A stretch of 64,000 nt of DNA from Lates calcarifer (GCF_001640805.2 NC_066852.1:6866194-6930193), one strand, 5' to 3'. Counted from the first letter of the stretch, positions 1 through 14,107 are shown. Program-made: numbers and translations. The notes: generated from the letters alone by a model not told the origin.

Positions 1-759
1 ACCAAACTATACACAGCAAATTATAATGTAGATATAATATATAAAATAGAAACCAAACTATTTGTCTTGTTTTATATGGTTTGGTAAAGGTGGTATTGTA
101 ATGGAGTGTGATACCTTAGTGACCTCTTGAATTCCTTGTGCTGGATGTATATGACAGCTGTTGCAAAAAAAAGCCCCCACCTGCCTGTACTGTACATGAC
201 AGGACAGATGAGGAAAAAACTGTAAACTGAACACTGGATGTGTGATACACTTGTCTTTAAGAGGGAAAGTTAGATCATGACAGTCAGTACAGTCTGTCAA
301 TTAAACAATGTTGCCTCACTGCAGTGATCCTCACCGGGGTGATCAGGTGGGATATTTTCAAACTCCAGAGCAGTCCCCTACAGCATGCCATCTGGACTGC
401 CTGTGTATTTGTACACCTGTAATATAATCCTTCTATACAACAAACATGAGAGGCATTTGTCTTCCTGTTTTGGTTAAAGGTCCTTGATTGTGCAATAAGT
501 CAGAACTGCACTAGAACCAGAAATCATTAAACAATGTTTTTGTCTGCAAGCAGGGGTTTTAACTGTGATTACATTCTTACTTTACTTTAAATAAGCGTAA
601 ATCTGTTGGAACACAGAATACAGCAGGTTAAAAGTGATATACTGAGGAAAAGGTTTAATTGCATTGGGAGTTAGATTTTTTTGCCCCATTGCTGCTGTCT
701 TTCACTTGCCTGAGAAAAATGTTATTTCAAAGTTGCCTGTCCCCCATTACCTTTAACAT

Positions 760-860
760 CAGTGTTCCCTCTAAGCTGCGTGCCTGCGCAATCGCGCACA
801 GCAAAACTATTCCAAGGAATTCTCAGGGAGTTTGTGTGTATGCTCAGACACATGAAAAAT
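760..860 (+). mobile_element. hAT-like (Charlie-type) terminal fragment
   Basis: CAGTGTTCCCTCTAAGCTGC at 760 has the CAGTG start typical of hAT-superfamily terminal inverted repeats. It continues into alternating gcgcaatcgcgcacagc, which matches a vertebrate repeat start I remember. No matching inverted end was found nearby, so the 3' boundary is a guess. The frame at 659..991 crosses it and is not a gene. Confidence 0.4.
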
Positions 861-3800
861 TGTATGTTTTTGCAGGCTGTGGCCATAAACCATATGTATC
901 TGTGACGCTGTATGTTGGGATCAGTATGATTTTTAAAAGTATGTACAGTTTTCTTTTTCTTTGGAGGACAGTTGTACGTACAAGGAGATGATTTTTTTCT
1001 TTTATAGACATGTGCTGACAGTGTTATTTATGTAATGTTTTATCCATCCTCTCCACCAGGGAATCCCTGTGTAACTAATAAGACTTCAAACAATATTTTG
1101 ATGTTTTCTCAGATGTAATTCATGTTGTGGCTATACTGAAGAAATACAGGTAAAAGTTCAGTCCATCCAGGACAAAGTCCTGTGTCTTCATGCTAATTGA
1201 GTTAGCCTTGAACCAGCAAAGAAAACAACAGAAACAGCTGCATTGTTTCCTATGAGGAAGGACTACCAATTCTGATAATGTATCCACATATGCCTCCAAT
1301 AAGAGGTGGCGGGAAATGGGGGTCAAAGTTGACATTGCTAAGGCTGACAAAACATCAGAAGACAGAGATATAAATCTGGCAAAGTCAATATTAGTCAGAT
1401 TGGAGATATAGGGACTTTGAAGGAGACATCTCTAGATCAATGCAATGGCCCTTGGGGCTTTTAAAGAGGACCCTGCCACCCTGCCCCACCCTCATCCCTT
1501 CTCTCTTTAACTGTGCCTGCACTCCAGCCTCTATCTCATCCATCTCATCTGCACCAGTCCTGTGAGGCTGCTCCCGCTCGCCCAGCTGTCTGCTCAGGAA
1601 TCCACATACCACCTTTTTTTTCTCCGCTCCCCCTCCCCTGTCAAATCCCATTCAGTCCACAAACAACAAATAACTTACCTCAGCTGATGGATTACTCACT
1701 GTGAAACCTAAGATGGAAGCTTTCATCTTGTCTGTAGTGTTAGTGACAGCTTAACGTCAATGGACGCATAACAGAGTTTATATCATGATGGAAATAACAG
1801 TACTGCACACACGTATAGATCCTGTCGAAGGTATTGGTTAAAGGAGCAGGTCTGGAGTAATCCAGGCTTTTCTCCAAGTCTGCCATAACATTAAAATGAA
1901 TGGCTGATTTCACAATATGCCCTTCTTACTATAAACCTGCTGGGAAGTCTGAAAAAATGTCTTTATTTATTAGTCCTACTCCCAAAGCTCCAAGCTCCAA
2001 ATGGGTCCAAAGTTTTGATGTTTTTATATGTTTCTTAAGCTGCATCCAAAACCTTAAATTCTCACTGATGGTCAGGTTTACAGATACAGGAGCAACTCTG
2101 GGTCATGTTTTACATGTTCACAGTAGAAGGTCTCATCAGCTCAGAGAATTACTAACCAAACAGAGAGCTCCTGTACTCAGACTACAGATTAATCAGAGTA
2201 CAGTAAAAAATGTACTGTACAGTTAAAACTGCTTCCCCAGCAGTTCCACTAAAAGATGATCATCTCCCCAGTGAAGATCCTCAGGACACACACTCTAGTT
2301 AGAGTATGTCCTGACTGGCTGACTTAGATTTGAAATTAAAATTTCTATTGCACAATACACACAATACAAGCTGACAAGCACACTCACAAATTATGTCTCT
2401 CTTTGGAATTAAAACAACTGCTGCTAATCCTTGGAAGCACTTAAATTGACAGAGAACCAGACACAGAATGCCATATGCCAGTGCTTACAGTTGTCAGTGT
2501 GTATTATGTGGGAGGTGTGTTTTCCAAATGTTTCTGCTCGACCTCAAAATGCACCTTACAAAAGTACACGGTGCTGTTAAGGGCTGCTCTTGTTGCAGGA
2601 AGGGCCAAACAACAAAATAAACATTCCCATATTACAGTAGCCAATGTTAGCAAGTGCTGCACTTAGGTAATCCACATCAGCAGAGACATAACTAGTCAGC
2701 TAGACATTGACTAAATCTGACAGTCCTACAAAACAGTTAACAGTGACATAATCCCCAGAATGGTGGACAACCGGAGCTTTAGCAGAGAGAGCAGCACTCC
2801 TCACACATGCCTGTTATCACCTCAGAGCCCTTTATCTCATCTAGGTGGGAGGATTTGCTGGATTAATCTTTTTTTCTTTGTGGTTTCCCTCAAACTCATA
2901 TAACCTGTTAATTTCCCCTTCTCCAGAGGTCACTCCTTGTCTACCATATTTACACGCTACACACTGAACATTAATCATCATATCTTTAGCAGCATTCAGG
3001 ATCTGAACTGCCTCAGATATCTGCAGGATAGGAGGAAAAAACCAAGAATCTGTATTATCATGGTTAAAGTAGAAGTCAACTGCTGCAGGCTCAGCCATTA
3101 CCATCCCAGCAACCATCACTGCTGCACAGTCAAAGCAGCAGCCTGAGACTCTCTGTTGCACTTCCTAGAAGCTCATACAAGAACATTTACTGTAATGACT
3201 CTGCCATCCCCTGATGTCAGAATATGGTGGAAGTGAACGAGCAACAGCTGGCAACAACGATCCAGAGAAATCTACTAGAACATGATCCGTCTGTACAGTA
3301 ACTATGACATATGGAAATAAAGTTGAAAATGAGTAAAGTATTCCTTTCATCTAAAATGAGTTACCTTCTGCAGCATGAAAATAAGCACATTTGCTGATGT
3401 TTCTGCAGCCAGTGTCTACAGTACATTTGTCATGCAGCTAAAGCATGAATGCTCAGTGCACTGTGCAGTACATTGCATGTAGACTAATGGACAAGCAATC
3501 TGCACTTCAACCACTTGAATCGCTCTCCTCATTAGACTCTAATCAGGCTTTAATATGGCTCAGTGTTGTTTTACAGTGCATGTGTGACTTATGTGTGACT
3601 AGTCAGTTAATCAGTGTACACTTACTTTAATGTACTCTTGATAGATTGAAATGATTTCGCCCCTTGCTCCGCTGCTTGCCATTTCAGTGTCATTAGACAT
3701 TATTGTTATGATAACCAGGACAAAATCCTTGGAATGGCAAAGGCCGAGGGAACATTTGATTAAATGCATCAATCTCTATTTGCAGGTCATATATGGAGTT

Positions 3801-4520
3801 AATACATTCAGACGATGAAACCTGGTGCACTGCTGGTACAAATTAAAGAGGCGTTTATCCAACTTATGACTGGGACAGACCTTGTCACTGAAATAAGATG
3901 CTTAGAATATTTATGAGGGATATGAGTGAATTTCAAGGTTTGAAAAATGTTATTCCTCTGCCAGCTAGTTCAGTATGTGTTACATGAACTCTGGTTTATC
4001 ACCACTGAATAAGAGCTTTGTAACAGCTGCATGGCATGCTGGCATGCTGTGCACTATTTCAGATTTGGCCATTTATAACTGAAAAGTATACCTTTGGGTT
4101 AGCCACAGGCAACGCATGTTTTCTCAGCGCACTTTCTGACATTGCATGCTGCCTGCTACATGTACCACTTGTTGACACATGCTGTCCGTCCATGTGCTGC
4201 TGGCTCAAGTGTAGTCTCATCCAGTCTGCAATTCTTGGCCTAAGTCTAATATTGTTTAGGAAATCCCTGATACAGAATTGAGCCTAACCATTGTTACACA
4301 AGAAGTACAATACTGCCCGTTGGCATTGCCTTACACAGCTTATCTCTTCCTTCCCCTCCCTGCTGCCAGTGATAGGCAACTTACCAGTCTATTCTGTTCT
4401 GTATCATTCTGTATCTGTGAGATATGTGCTGTTATTGACTCACTATCCTGCTTCACAGCTGCAGTCGCTATATTGTAAAAGAGTAGCATGTATGCCAAAG
4501 TATCCACCAAGACTAAGGGT

Positions 4521-5110
4521 CTACAGCCATGCTATCAGCTCTGTGAGGATGTACTGTGGTGCTCTGAGATAAATGCTAACATTAGCCAGCTAACATGTTC
4601 ACAGTGAAAACATGTTGTTATTTAGCAGGTATAATTTAATCCATGTTCAACACCATAGTATGATGTTATGTGAGTGTTAGTGTTAGTATGCTAACATTCA
4701 GAATGCTAATGAGCATTAAACTCAAAGTACAGCTGAGGCTGATGGGAATGTCATTCTGCATGCAGGATTTTGGTCATAAACCAAAGTTTAGGACAAACTT
4801 AAACTGACCTGATGATGTCACTTGAGAAAAAGTAAGAGGATCATCAAAGTTAATACAAGTCATCCTGAGAAGGATATCGTCAGAGCCAAGAGAGATTTCA
4901 GTCAGAGCCACAAACGTGAGCCTCATGGTGGTGATTTAAGCAAAGTCAAGAGATCACCAAAGTCAGTAGGGCTTATCCTCTGGGGACCACGAATGGCTCC
5001 AAGTGTCCATGGCAAACCACCTAATAGTTGTTAAGATATTTCAATCTGGACAAAAGTGGTGGACTGACCGGCCAACATTACCATCCCTAGAACCACATCG
5101 CTAAACATAT
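4521..5110 (+). repeat. Dispersed percomorph repeat, family 1, longest copy
   Basis: The copy runs from ctacagccatgctatcagct, through tacagctgaggctgatggga and ggtcataaaccaaag, to the later blocks gatcaccaaagtcagtaggg and aaagtggtggactgaccggc. The phrase acagctgaggctgat is shared with the copies at 53541 and 59931. I know this as a very common repeat of perch-like fish, without known coding capacity. The 70-codon frame at 4822..5034 lies inside it and is spurious. Confidence 0.75.
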
Positions 5111-8100
5111 TCTAGGAGAATTATGTTGTCAGTCCTCCAGTCAGGTAGGGGAAACCAAATTCCCTAAAAGTGTGAGCATTCCTTTGAATATGCTGTATCA
5201 AATGTTTGGATGTTTTGCATACTTTATGTTGTCAAGGTAATTTTTTGTATGGACAGTGCCAACAATAATGAACACCAGAGGGCAAATGCAAAATATTTCC
5301 AGAACACAGCAGTCTCCAAAAAATACAATCATTTTCCCCTGGAGGGTTGGATGATTACACAGATTAAAGTCACCAGACATCTTTAACGAAAACTACAATA
5401 ATATAATAATACCTTAAAAGGACTTGTTATGTGCTTTCTTAAGCTTAGTCAAGATGATATTGTCTAATATGTCATTCTTTAAATTATGAAAGACTTTGAT
5501 AGTGTGTCTGATTTCAGTGTTAAACCGGTAACAAGAGCAATGTTAATGGCATAATACCACCATTTTATTAAAGAGAGGCTGGGTATCCATTTCAAGGGCC
5601 AGTAATGGACTACTGGTGTGACAGAAGAAGCTGTGGAATGTTCTAGATCTCCTTTTACAAACACAAGACAGAAACACACAGCCACTGAACAGTAGATATA
5701 CTGACAGTTGTGGTCTTCATGGTTGTAGAAAATACAAATATTTCTATTGCCCAGTAAAAGAGTATACACATGCAAAATGATCCCAGTCAGAATTGATAAT
5801 AATTTGAAAGCAGTTGGAGTTCTGTAATCTACTGTGGACTGTCTGTTGGTGTCTGTGAGGAAGCTCTGGCAGCAAAAGTCACTCTGCACTACTTCCTTTG
5901 TTACTAACTTTGTTCATTCTTAGTCACACTGAACAAACTATTTAGTATAATATGCCTCAGAAATGTCTTGAACTTAATTACAGTCCATCTGAAGCTATTA
6001 CAGTTGTTCGACCTTCATATTTTATGAGAAATCTTTGGCAACCATGCATCTAAACACTGCACAGGCTGTTAGAAGCTTGGGAGGTATTTTGATTCTTGTC
6101 TGGATTATAAGAATCAAGTCCAACACATTGTTGGCCCCAGGGTCGTTGCTACCTTGGAGGACACTAAGGTCTTGTCCTCTGAATTTTTTTCTGGGAAGTT
6201 ACAGGGGGAGTTAATAGCCATTCTAGAGTTGAAACTTTACACATGGTGAGTCTTGTTTATTCTGGTTCCAGCACTTTTAACTTGGTACATTAAAATAACC
6301 ACTTTCAAAATCAACATATAAAGCACTCCATATTTCTCCAGTAGAATTTATTTCCTGGCCAGTTTTGCAGGTCTGTAATTTCCTGATAATTTACTGGAAA
6401 GAGAATCTGGTACTATGTAGAGAAAATGTATTAAAGTAATACAATATTGTTCCAAAGTTCTGTGACTGGTACATTAGCTAGAGTTAGTTAGAGTTCAGTT
6501 AGTTGAGTTTATATTGATTGATTTCTACAGGAATTTACTTAAAGGAACTGCTTTTAAGTAAACCCCTGGGAACTGCTGGGTTGATCTTAGCATTTTAGAA
6601 CCCTGTTTGGATCTGACACCAATTAAGAAAGAATTTTAAACATATGGTACCAGGGCATTTCTTTCTTCACATTAGTTGGAGCTCAAACCTTCGAAGTCAT
6701 GTCATTCCCCTGCTGCAAACTTGCTTTTCCCTATTTATACCAGAATATTATTAGGCCTTGAATAACAGCATTTGTTTGGGTTCCTCTCCAGAGGAAATTG
6801 GTGGGGAAGGTCAGGGTGGTTACGGCTGTTTGTCAGTGTGGCTACAGAGCTGGAGCCCTGGAACAGATTTCTGGAAGGTTCTTCAAAACAGGGGCCTGCC
6901 ATGTTTCTTCCCCCCGTTGAAAAACTAGACCATGAGGCCCTCTAGAATAACAGGGAATGCCTAGAGCAAAAATAATCCTCCCCATATCATACAATAGGGG
7001 AGTATGTGGATTTTGTCTCTAGCGCAGCTCAGAAGAATGTGCAGATTGATAAGAACACTGACCTCTTTATCATAAAAAACAAGGATACAGGTTTTCCTGA
7101 GAAGGCTTACCAAACTATCCATCTGACTTACTGGCAGTCATGACTTTTGCTGCATTCATCACACACGTGAAGAGGTAAATGAAACCATACTCTGTTCTGA
7201 GCAGCAATTATATGTACCAGGCACAGTGGACAAGTTGTCCTGGTGGCTGATCATTTTGCATGGACAGTCAAATGAATAACAACTTATTACAGCATGATGA
7301 TAACAGTGTGATGGTGGTGTGCAAACTCGTTCCTTTTGCAAGATTTTTTTTTTTTTTTTAGAAAAATAATATACAGGACAGACCATTCGTTTTCACGGTA
7401 TATTGTGCATCTATGATATTTGAAACTATTACATATACATACATATATATCACATATATTATATACTTCTAACAAACAAGGCCAATAAAGATGATCTAAA
7501 GAAAAAGCTGTCAGGCTAATTATGCAACAATGTTCTCATTGGCCAACCCAGCCGACAAATGGCAGCCAAATCTCCTGTTCAACAACATGTTTAAAAGGAG
7601 AACACATGAAATACACTGAAATAGAATTTAAATGCACAGTGTTAAAGGCTCAACAGAAACCCTTGTTAGATTTTTCCCAGCTATCCTTCCTCTAAGGTAT
7701 TGAAAGACTTAGGCTACTTCATACTGGCTGAATGTGTCTCCCTCAGGTGCTTGTGATTACCCGTTGATAACAGATTGAGTGTACAGTGTCTAAAATCACT
7801 TTGAGTATCTCATCCTTACTAGTGAATATGGATCAAACCCTAGTAATAAATAGAGACAATCTGGAACTACACCACTGACCATAGAACAGCATGGAGACTG
7901 TACAGGAATACTATGGCTTTCTCCACTTAATTAATAAGCCCATAAAGTACCTTGGAACAGGTACACCAATAAAACCCTGCCTCTTAGCACACTGACAGAC
8001 ATTTTAATTCAAATAATCAAGAGGTGAAATGGTAAATGTGAAAATAGTTGTTGAAAATGTTGCCTTATGGTTTTGGAGGGTCCCCAAAGTCTGGATTATT

Positions 8101-8968
8101 TTGTCATCACTTTCATGGAAGTCAGCCCAGAGAGAAAATGGAACATGTTTGGGTGATGAAAAACGAGGGAAGGGCCCCAGGGACCAAGTTCCAAAAGTTC
8201 CTGGGATCTTAGTAACACCGATGTTGAATGCAAGGTGCCTATTTTACTGATAGATAAATGTAAGCAGTGTGTACATCAAACACTGGAGATACTGTATGTT
8301 GAAAGTTTATCTTCATCTGCACTGAAAACATTTCAACCTTGGCTCTAGAGGAGTTCAGGAATCTTTGTCCTCAGATCTTCAAACTGAACTGACTACACTT
8401 GACTTGCCATTGTTACTGAATTAGTAGCTTTTAGCAGTGGAGCTCCTCTCTGAATGAAACTGAATGCAACAGCTTGCAGAAGGAACTTCTAAAGTGAGGA
8501 CAGTCAGAAACAGCATTATGAATGATGAAGTGTATGTACTATGCATTTGATTTGTGATGTGCGTAGCTTAGAGACTGCATTTATTCAACAGTGGCATTGT
8601 TGAAACAATGTTAAACAAAGAGCATGATGAAACACACATAAATAAGAATTATGTTCATGAGTGTGTTGCCCTGGTGCATTCTGGGAGGCTTAGAATGACT
8701 CCAGTTAGGATTTAGTATCTGTCCTCCACTGCCAACTTGATTCCATTCAAATTAGAATTGGGTCAAACTCTCCAATGAAAAATCTTAAACTGCACAAATA
8801 ATACAATTCATTTTTGATGATGATGAATGAACAATGGCATTTCTGACCAGAACAGAGGGCTAGCTCTGATTACAAGCTCGACAAGATCATCTCAACAGAA
8901 CTGAAACATTGTGCAGAAACAAAATGTAAATATTCTTGTCTTATATGAACTACAGATCTTATGCACAA

Positions 8969-9000
8969 AATAAAAGCCCTCTGGGTAAAAAAAAAAAAAA
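8969..9000 (+). other. AATAAA followed by A14: retroposon-like 3' end
   Basis: AATAAA at 8969..8974 is followed 12 nt later by 14 A (8987..9000). This is the layout of a polyadenylated RNA copied back into the genome. No parent gene or target-site duplication was recognised upstream, so it may be coincidence. Confidence 0.3.
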
Positions 9001-10501
9001 TCTAAATCTAGTTGATAAACCAATGTCTCAAATAAAGAGTTCCAATTATAAACTGTCACGTTCTATAGCTGTGAACAGCTTGCTCTATCTCTGGAAGTAC
9101 ACCTGAATAGATGATCAAAAACAACACCTCACTCACTCTCTCCTGACTGATGCTGGCTTCTTCACAACAGATTGATGTGCTCCCACGTCTGATCACTTCA
9201 GCTTGATTGAAGCATCTGGTCAGCTGAACAAAGATAGAAACTATTAGTCACACACATTACACATTAACATTTGTTGCTTTGATTATATAACCTGCTGGAT
9301 ATTTTACTAACAAACTAAGTCTAAATCCATTAGTTTATTTGACTTGGTTTTCTCAGACTGCAGCCTGTATTGTGGCCCTGTTTCACTTTAACGAAACCTA
9401 TAGTAATATGTAACATATGTCAGTGAGTGACCACGTACAGGGCTGGACAGTGGAACATTTGGACAGAGCTTGTCGTCAAAGTCATGGAATTATAAAAAGG
9501 TTTTCCTCCACAGCACGTGTTATGTGCTCCAGTAGGCACACAGACATGTACTGGCAAGGCCAAGTTTTCCACACCTGACTCTGGGAGCAGGAGACAAGCA
9601 CCCAAGGACAACAGATGAACAGAATTTTCATCAGAATTGAACAATACTTAAACTGGAAGCAGACATGGCACATTCTGATTAACTGAAAATGATGGAGTCA
9701 TAAAGTTGTGTGTGTGTGTGATGTTAAGCAGAGTGATTTCTGTGTTGGATAAACTGATGTGAAAGCAAAGAGAGAATAATGAGACTTATTCCACCATACA
9801 CCCAAATAGACAAACTTGTACAGCCATGAAACATGACATTCTGTTTTATTGTCTACAAATCCACCTCATGATTTATTGTTATGAATTTCACTCAAAGCTA
9901 AGTGATTCATTTGGAATGCCGTGTGTAATGTGTTTCTCCCTCTCTACGTACGTAAAATGAATAGTGTGTGTTCAGTTTAGTGATGTCTTTATAGAATCCA
10001 AATTGGTTCCAAGATTTTTATGCATTCATTAAAAGTGAGGCTAAATTTTTAGAGGGAGAAAACAAGCAGACTGAATCCACCTCTAATATGACAAATGGGG
10101 AGAGAGGGAAATGCCAAGATGGATGTGAAGCAGGCCAACCAGAGCCTGAGCACAACAGGAGTTGGCCAATGGCATCAATTAGCAGCATGTTTCTGTGGGT
10201 CGGCCAAAGGATGCCTGCTCCAGACTGGTGCATGTTGGGATTTATGTTATTCCTATGCCACTGTATGAACCAAACTCTCTCCTTAAACCAATAAAAAAGG
10301 ATTTTTTTCTGCAAACCCTCATGTGGCACACATGAATCTAAATAGATCATAACATTGTTGTCAGGGCAGGAAATTTTCTAAAGGGTTTAAGGATTATTTT
10401 TTTGTTGTTGTTGTTTTGTTTTACCTTTTATTGAAAAGGTACAGAAATGCAGCAACTTTGCTGAACATAAATAAATAAGATAAAATTAAAATTGTTAGAA
10501 A

Positions 10502-10690
10502 GGGGGCACCCTGATAGCCAAATGGCTAGGGCGCATACCACACGGGCTTTAGTGCCCTGAACAGCTGGTCCCCGGATTGACTCCCAGTCTGGCTGGATCT
10601 TTACTGCATGTCATTCCCCTACTCTCTCTCCCTGTTTCCTGTGTCTCTCCACTGTCATATCTGAATAAAGACGAAAAAGCCCCCAAAAAA
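10502..10690 (+). mobile_element. tRNA-derived SINE (teleost type), nearly full length
   Basis: The 5' part reads gatagccaaatggctagggc then gcataccacacgggctt, resembling a tRNA D-arm with an A box; ggattgactcccagtctgg stands where the B box should be, already diverged. The body gctggatctttactgcatgt, cattcccctactctctctcc and the tail ctgaataaagacgaaaaagc followed by A-rich sequence match the common percomorph SINE with a pyrimidine-rich body and an AATAAAG(N)AAAAAGCCC end. It is non-autonomous and depends on a LINE reverse transcriptase. The diverged B box suggests an old, inactive copy. Confidence 0.8.
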
Positions 10691-11173
10691 TAATTACCAA
10701 AAAAAAAATAATAATAATTACATATGAGAGGTCAGATGATCAGACTGGTTTTAAGCAAACCTTCAGGTTAGTCAAACTTATTTGGAAACACTGCAAGTTT
10801 AATGCTCACATTTTTTGTGTATTGTGACAGAACTACATCACTGCCAGCTAACTTATCTTACAAAAATACAGCAACTGATGTCACTGATTGATTTCAAAAC
10901 ATTTGTCTTGCTGTGGAGGATCTTTAAAAAATCCTATTTTGCAAGTTTTAGCTTTATTTCTCACCAGACAATTGCAGTTCATTGGCTACAATGTCTCTCA
11001 TCTCACTTCCCAGTGTCCATTGCATATCTATTTACAACACATGAAATGCACGGAATGAAGAAAAGAAATTATTAAGCTTGTTTGAAAATAATTCAGGTCA
11101 CTTCATCTCTGTCCATTCAGTTTTAAGGTGACAGTTACTACATCTGATTACTTGATAATTAGTTTTAATCATA

Positions 11174-11298
11174 GGGTTTCACAGTGGTGCAGTGATTAGC
11201 TGTGTTGCCTCACCCTTTGATCAGGGTTTGATCTTTCTGGCTGGCTGGGGGCCGCTCTGTGTGTTTTCCATGTGTCTGTGTGGGTTTGGGTCCCAGTT
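11174..11298 (+). mobile_element. Degenerate SINE-like fragment
   Basis: The stretch cacagtggtgcagtgattag then ctgtgttgcctcaccctttg resembles the fish repeat CACGGTGGTGCAGTGGTTAG-CACTGTTGCCTCAC. It continues with ggtttgatctttctggctgg and tgtctgtgtgggtttgggtc, matching the later GGTTCGA...GTCTGTGTGGGTT segments of that family. Only the first part is recognisable. The 85-codon frame through it (11192..11449) is not a gene. Confidence 0.65.
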
Positions 11299-12375
11299 TG
11301 CTTTGATTCCTGAGAGAAAACATCACTGTATATTAGGTGATGTATGTACATTGTCACTGTATATATTTACAACAAATAGACATGAAGCAAACTTTGATTT
11401 GATGAAAAATCTTTTTCCTCTGTTTTCTAATCTTGGCAGAAAGTTGTGAATGGAACTTACTGATGTCATGTGATGTATCCATTCAGTAGGATTCCTAATG
11501 TGAACTGAATTTTTTCCCTGGGGTAAAACAAAAAATAAAACAGTTAAAGCTCACTTTGTTTCAGGATAAAAAAAAAATGAAAAGGAGACATGAAAAGTTC
11601 CCATTCACTCACATCCTCACGGTGTTAAGATCTGACTGTGAGCAGCACAGACTCTTGAGCATTAGCCATCGAAGCTATGAGGTAATGAACAGTGAAGCTC
11701 TTAATAAACAGATCTAAAATGTGTTTGATCGTTTTAGCGCTGTGAAAATGTTGAAGAGGGTGTTAAGCGTTCAGCCCTGTTGATAAAGTTTCATCACCAG
11801 TAGGTTTTAATATTCCCCACTGGCTGCATGAACTGTTGGAGGAGTTTTCAGGCCAAGGTGAAATACTGGGAGTTCTCCCAGAATGACTTAAGATGAGGAT
11901 CTGTGTTTCCACATGGAGCTTTGGCAAGTTCAAGAGGAAGACCAGAGACAATTTGTCAGAAATTAGCTTGACATGTTGATGAACGTTCTGATGACCCGCC
12001 AGATACATTTCTTAAACCACCTTTCAGCTTTGGGAAGTGATGGTGGTCGGATAACACTGTCTATGAACACAGATTTTATACTTAAGGGGTTAGACTGTGA
12101 ATGCTGAATGCTATCCAGTGTAGAGCAGGAAGGAAGAAAACGATCTCAGACTCTGTTCTGAGTAAATCAGTCATTATTTCCAGGTATATCAAAGCTGTTG
12201 GTGGAGCCAGGAGGACATTCTTCCTTTTTCACAGAAGAAAGCTTTTATTCCCTGATGCAGCCAGCCTGGCTTTGGTAAATCCATGGGCAGGAGTGTCCTA
12301 CCTGCTGGGTGGATGTGGCCCCAAACTCCTCCCAGGGAATCTCACCTCCTCTGCTTAACAATTGAGTGGCTCTCC

Positions 12376-12377
<2 letters not shown>

Positions 12378-12459
<82 letters not shown>
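12378..12459. repeat. (CA)n microsatellite, about 41 units
   Basis: An uninterrupted CA dinucleotide run of about 82 bp. It generates a spurious His-Thr open frame (12283..12489). Confidence 0.98.
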
Positions 12460-12461
<2 letters not shown>

Positions 12462-13121
12462 TCACACTTCCTCTTGCCCCTTTGTGTAACTGCTCTCACC
12501 AGTAGACAATGAACATCAGATGTGTGTAATTGCTGCAGGGATTAAAGGCCTGGATGCACCTGTGATGTATAAGATGAGAGAATTACACACATGACAAGGT
12601 AATTAGCAGGGAGAACATCAAGTCAATTTAGCAACCTTGAAGATTTCCCCATAAAACACTGATATAGCAGTGATTATCAGTGACAGTTGCCATGTGTGTC
12701 CCATTATCAGATGACTGAGTTTGCACAGCTAAGATGTGGATTTGGTCTTGGTTTGAGTCAAAATAGTATCTTCTTTCCCATGCTGGACATTCTGAATTTA
12801 AAAGCACACTTGACATATGATGAACTCAAAAAATGTCAAAAAGATAATTTACTTAACATGTTAATAACAAATTATCAACTACTGTAGCTATTGCAAAAAG
12901 CTACAGTACACAGATGTGGTAACACTGTATCACCTGTGTATGACTTATGTTTGGAATGGTTGCTATAGGAATTAAGTCTATAAAGCTGCCTGACCTGAGT
13001 AACCTGTAGAAGCTGACCCTCAGTTGTTCATTTTGACAGTAAACCAAACCCTATTAAAAAAGTCAAGAAAATTTAAAGTGTTGTTGTCCATTAGTGGAGG
13101 TAAATATTGTACTCCTGGTGG

Positions 13122-13290
13122 CAGTGGTTCCCAACCTTTATGGCTCTTGACCTTATAAACTGAACTTGGACATCCCTTGGTCAGAGGTTGAGTTGTGAGC
13201 AGGTCATCAGAGAGTAATGTTCTCTTTCATTCCAACAGTTTTAGAATTCTTGAGTATTTCACAATTGACAAGACAGTCCTCAGCCATTCT
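13122..13290 (+). mobile_element. hAT-like non-autonomous element fragment
   Basis: The start cagtggttcccaaccttta then tggctcttgacc matches the CAGTGGTTCCCAACCTTTTTGGCTTGTGACCCC-type end of non-autonomous hAT elements in fish. Later pieces (gagttgtgagcaggtcatca, ttcattccaacagttttaga, ttcttgagtatttcacaatt) fit the same consensus as I recall it. A copy of another dispersed repeat begins just after it, so two old insertions abut here. Confidence 0.55.
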
Positions 13291-13314
13291 GGTAGTTCTA
13301 TGGGGCCACTTAGA

Positions 13315-13485
13315 CACAGCAGTGCTTTGAGCTAAATGTTTATGTCAGCATGATGATGTCTAGCATAGGGGAACATGATTATAAGTACAAAACTTCATGT
13401 TAATCCATTCAAGTTATTGAGACATATCACTCAAAACTACAATTATCAATTTCATGGTGGTTCTAGAGGTAAAGTCTGCAAATCA
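13315..13485 (+). repeat. Dispersed percomorph repeat, family 1, partial copy
   Basis: acacagcagtgctttgagct followed by aaatgtttatgtcagcatg, and later tatcactcaaaactacaatt and ttcatggtggttctagaggt, match the family seen at 4521..5110 and 59931..60368, with a large internal deletion. It has no coding capacity. Confidence 0.65.
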
Positions 13486-14061
13486 GTAGATCTTGTTTAA
13501 CGACCCAGGTTTTTCATACATGTCCACATTATTAAAATATCATTGTAAACCTATTTAGGACTCACCCAAACCATATTCATTGATCCAACGATTCACTTCA
13601 CTTGAGCACTTAAGTTGTATTCTTTTTTATACGCACTTCAAATAAGCGAGGCAAAATTAAAAATTAAACTGTTTTGTTTTTTTGGTTTTTTTTTTACAGA
13701 ATACCATTTGCCAAATTTGCACGTGGAAAAGTAATTCCATTTGCATCACACCTGAATACACTGGGTATTAGATAAAGGACACTGTAAACGGGAATGGTAG
13801 GACTGTGATGAATCAGAAGAAGAGCAAAATCATACTGAAACAATATAGCAGTAACGGTTCAATATGTGCAAACAACAAGCAGACACCAACAGTATTTCTT
13901 TTTACTCCTTGCAGTTTCTTCTCATCAGTTGCCATGCAGTGGTATGTAATCCTTGGTAGCAGCTCAGCAGGATGCCGTTGTTGTTTGGGAAGACTGATGT
14001 TCAGCCAGTGCTTTAGTCACGAGATCAGGACCATGAATCAATGCATGGCTGTACCTCAAAG

Positions 14062-14065
<4 letters not shown>

Positions 14066-14104
<39 letters not shown>
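14066..14104. repeat. (CA)n microsatellite, about 19 units
   Basis: An uninterrupted CA run of 39 bp, which creates the His-Thr stretch in a spurious 145-codon frame (13805..14242). Confidence 0.97.

Positions 14105-14107
<3 letters not shown>

Noticed and set aside
1391..1704. Opposing frames of 86 and 63 codons in a pyrimidine-rich patch
   Set aside because: Composition-driven; there is no domain, splice context or similarity that I can name.
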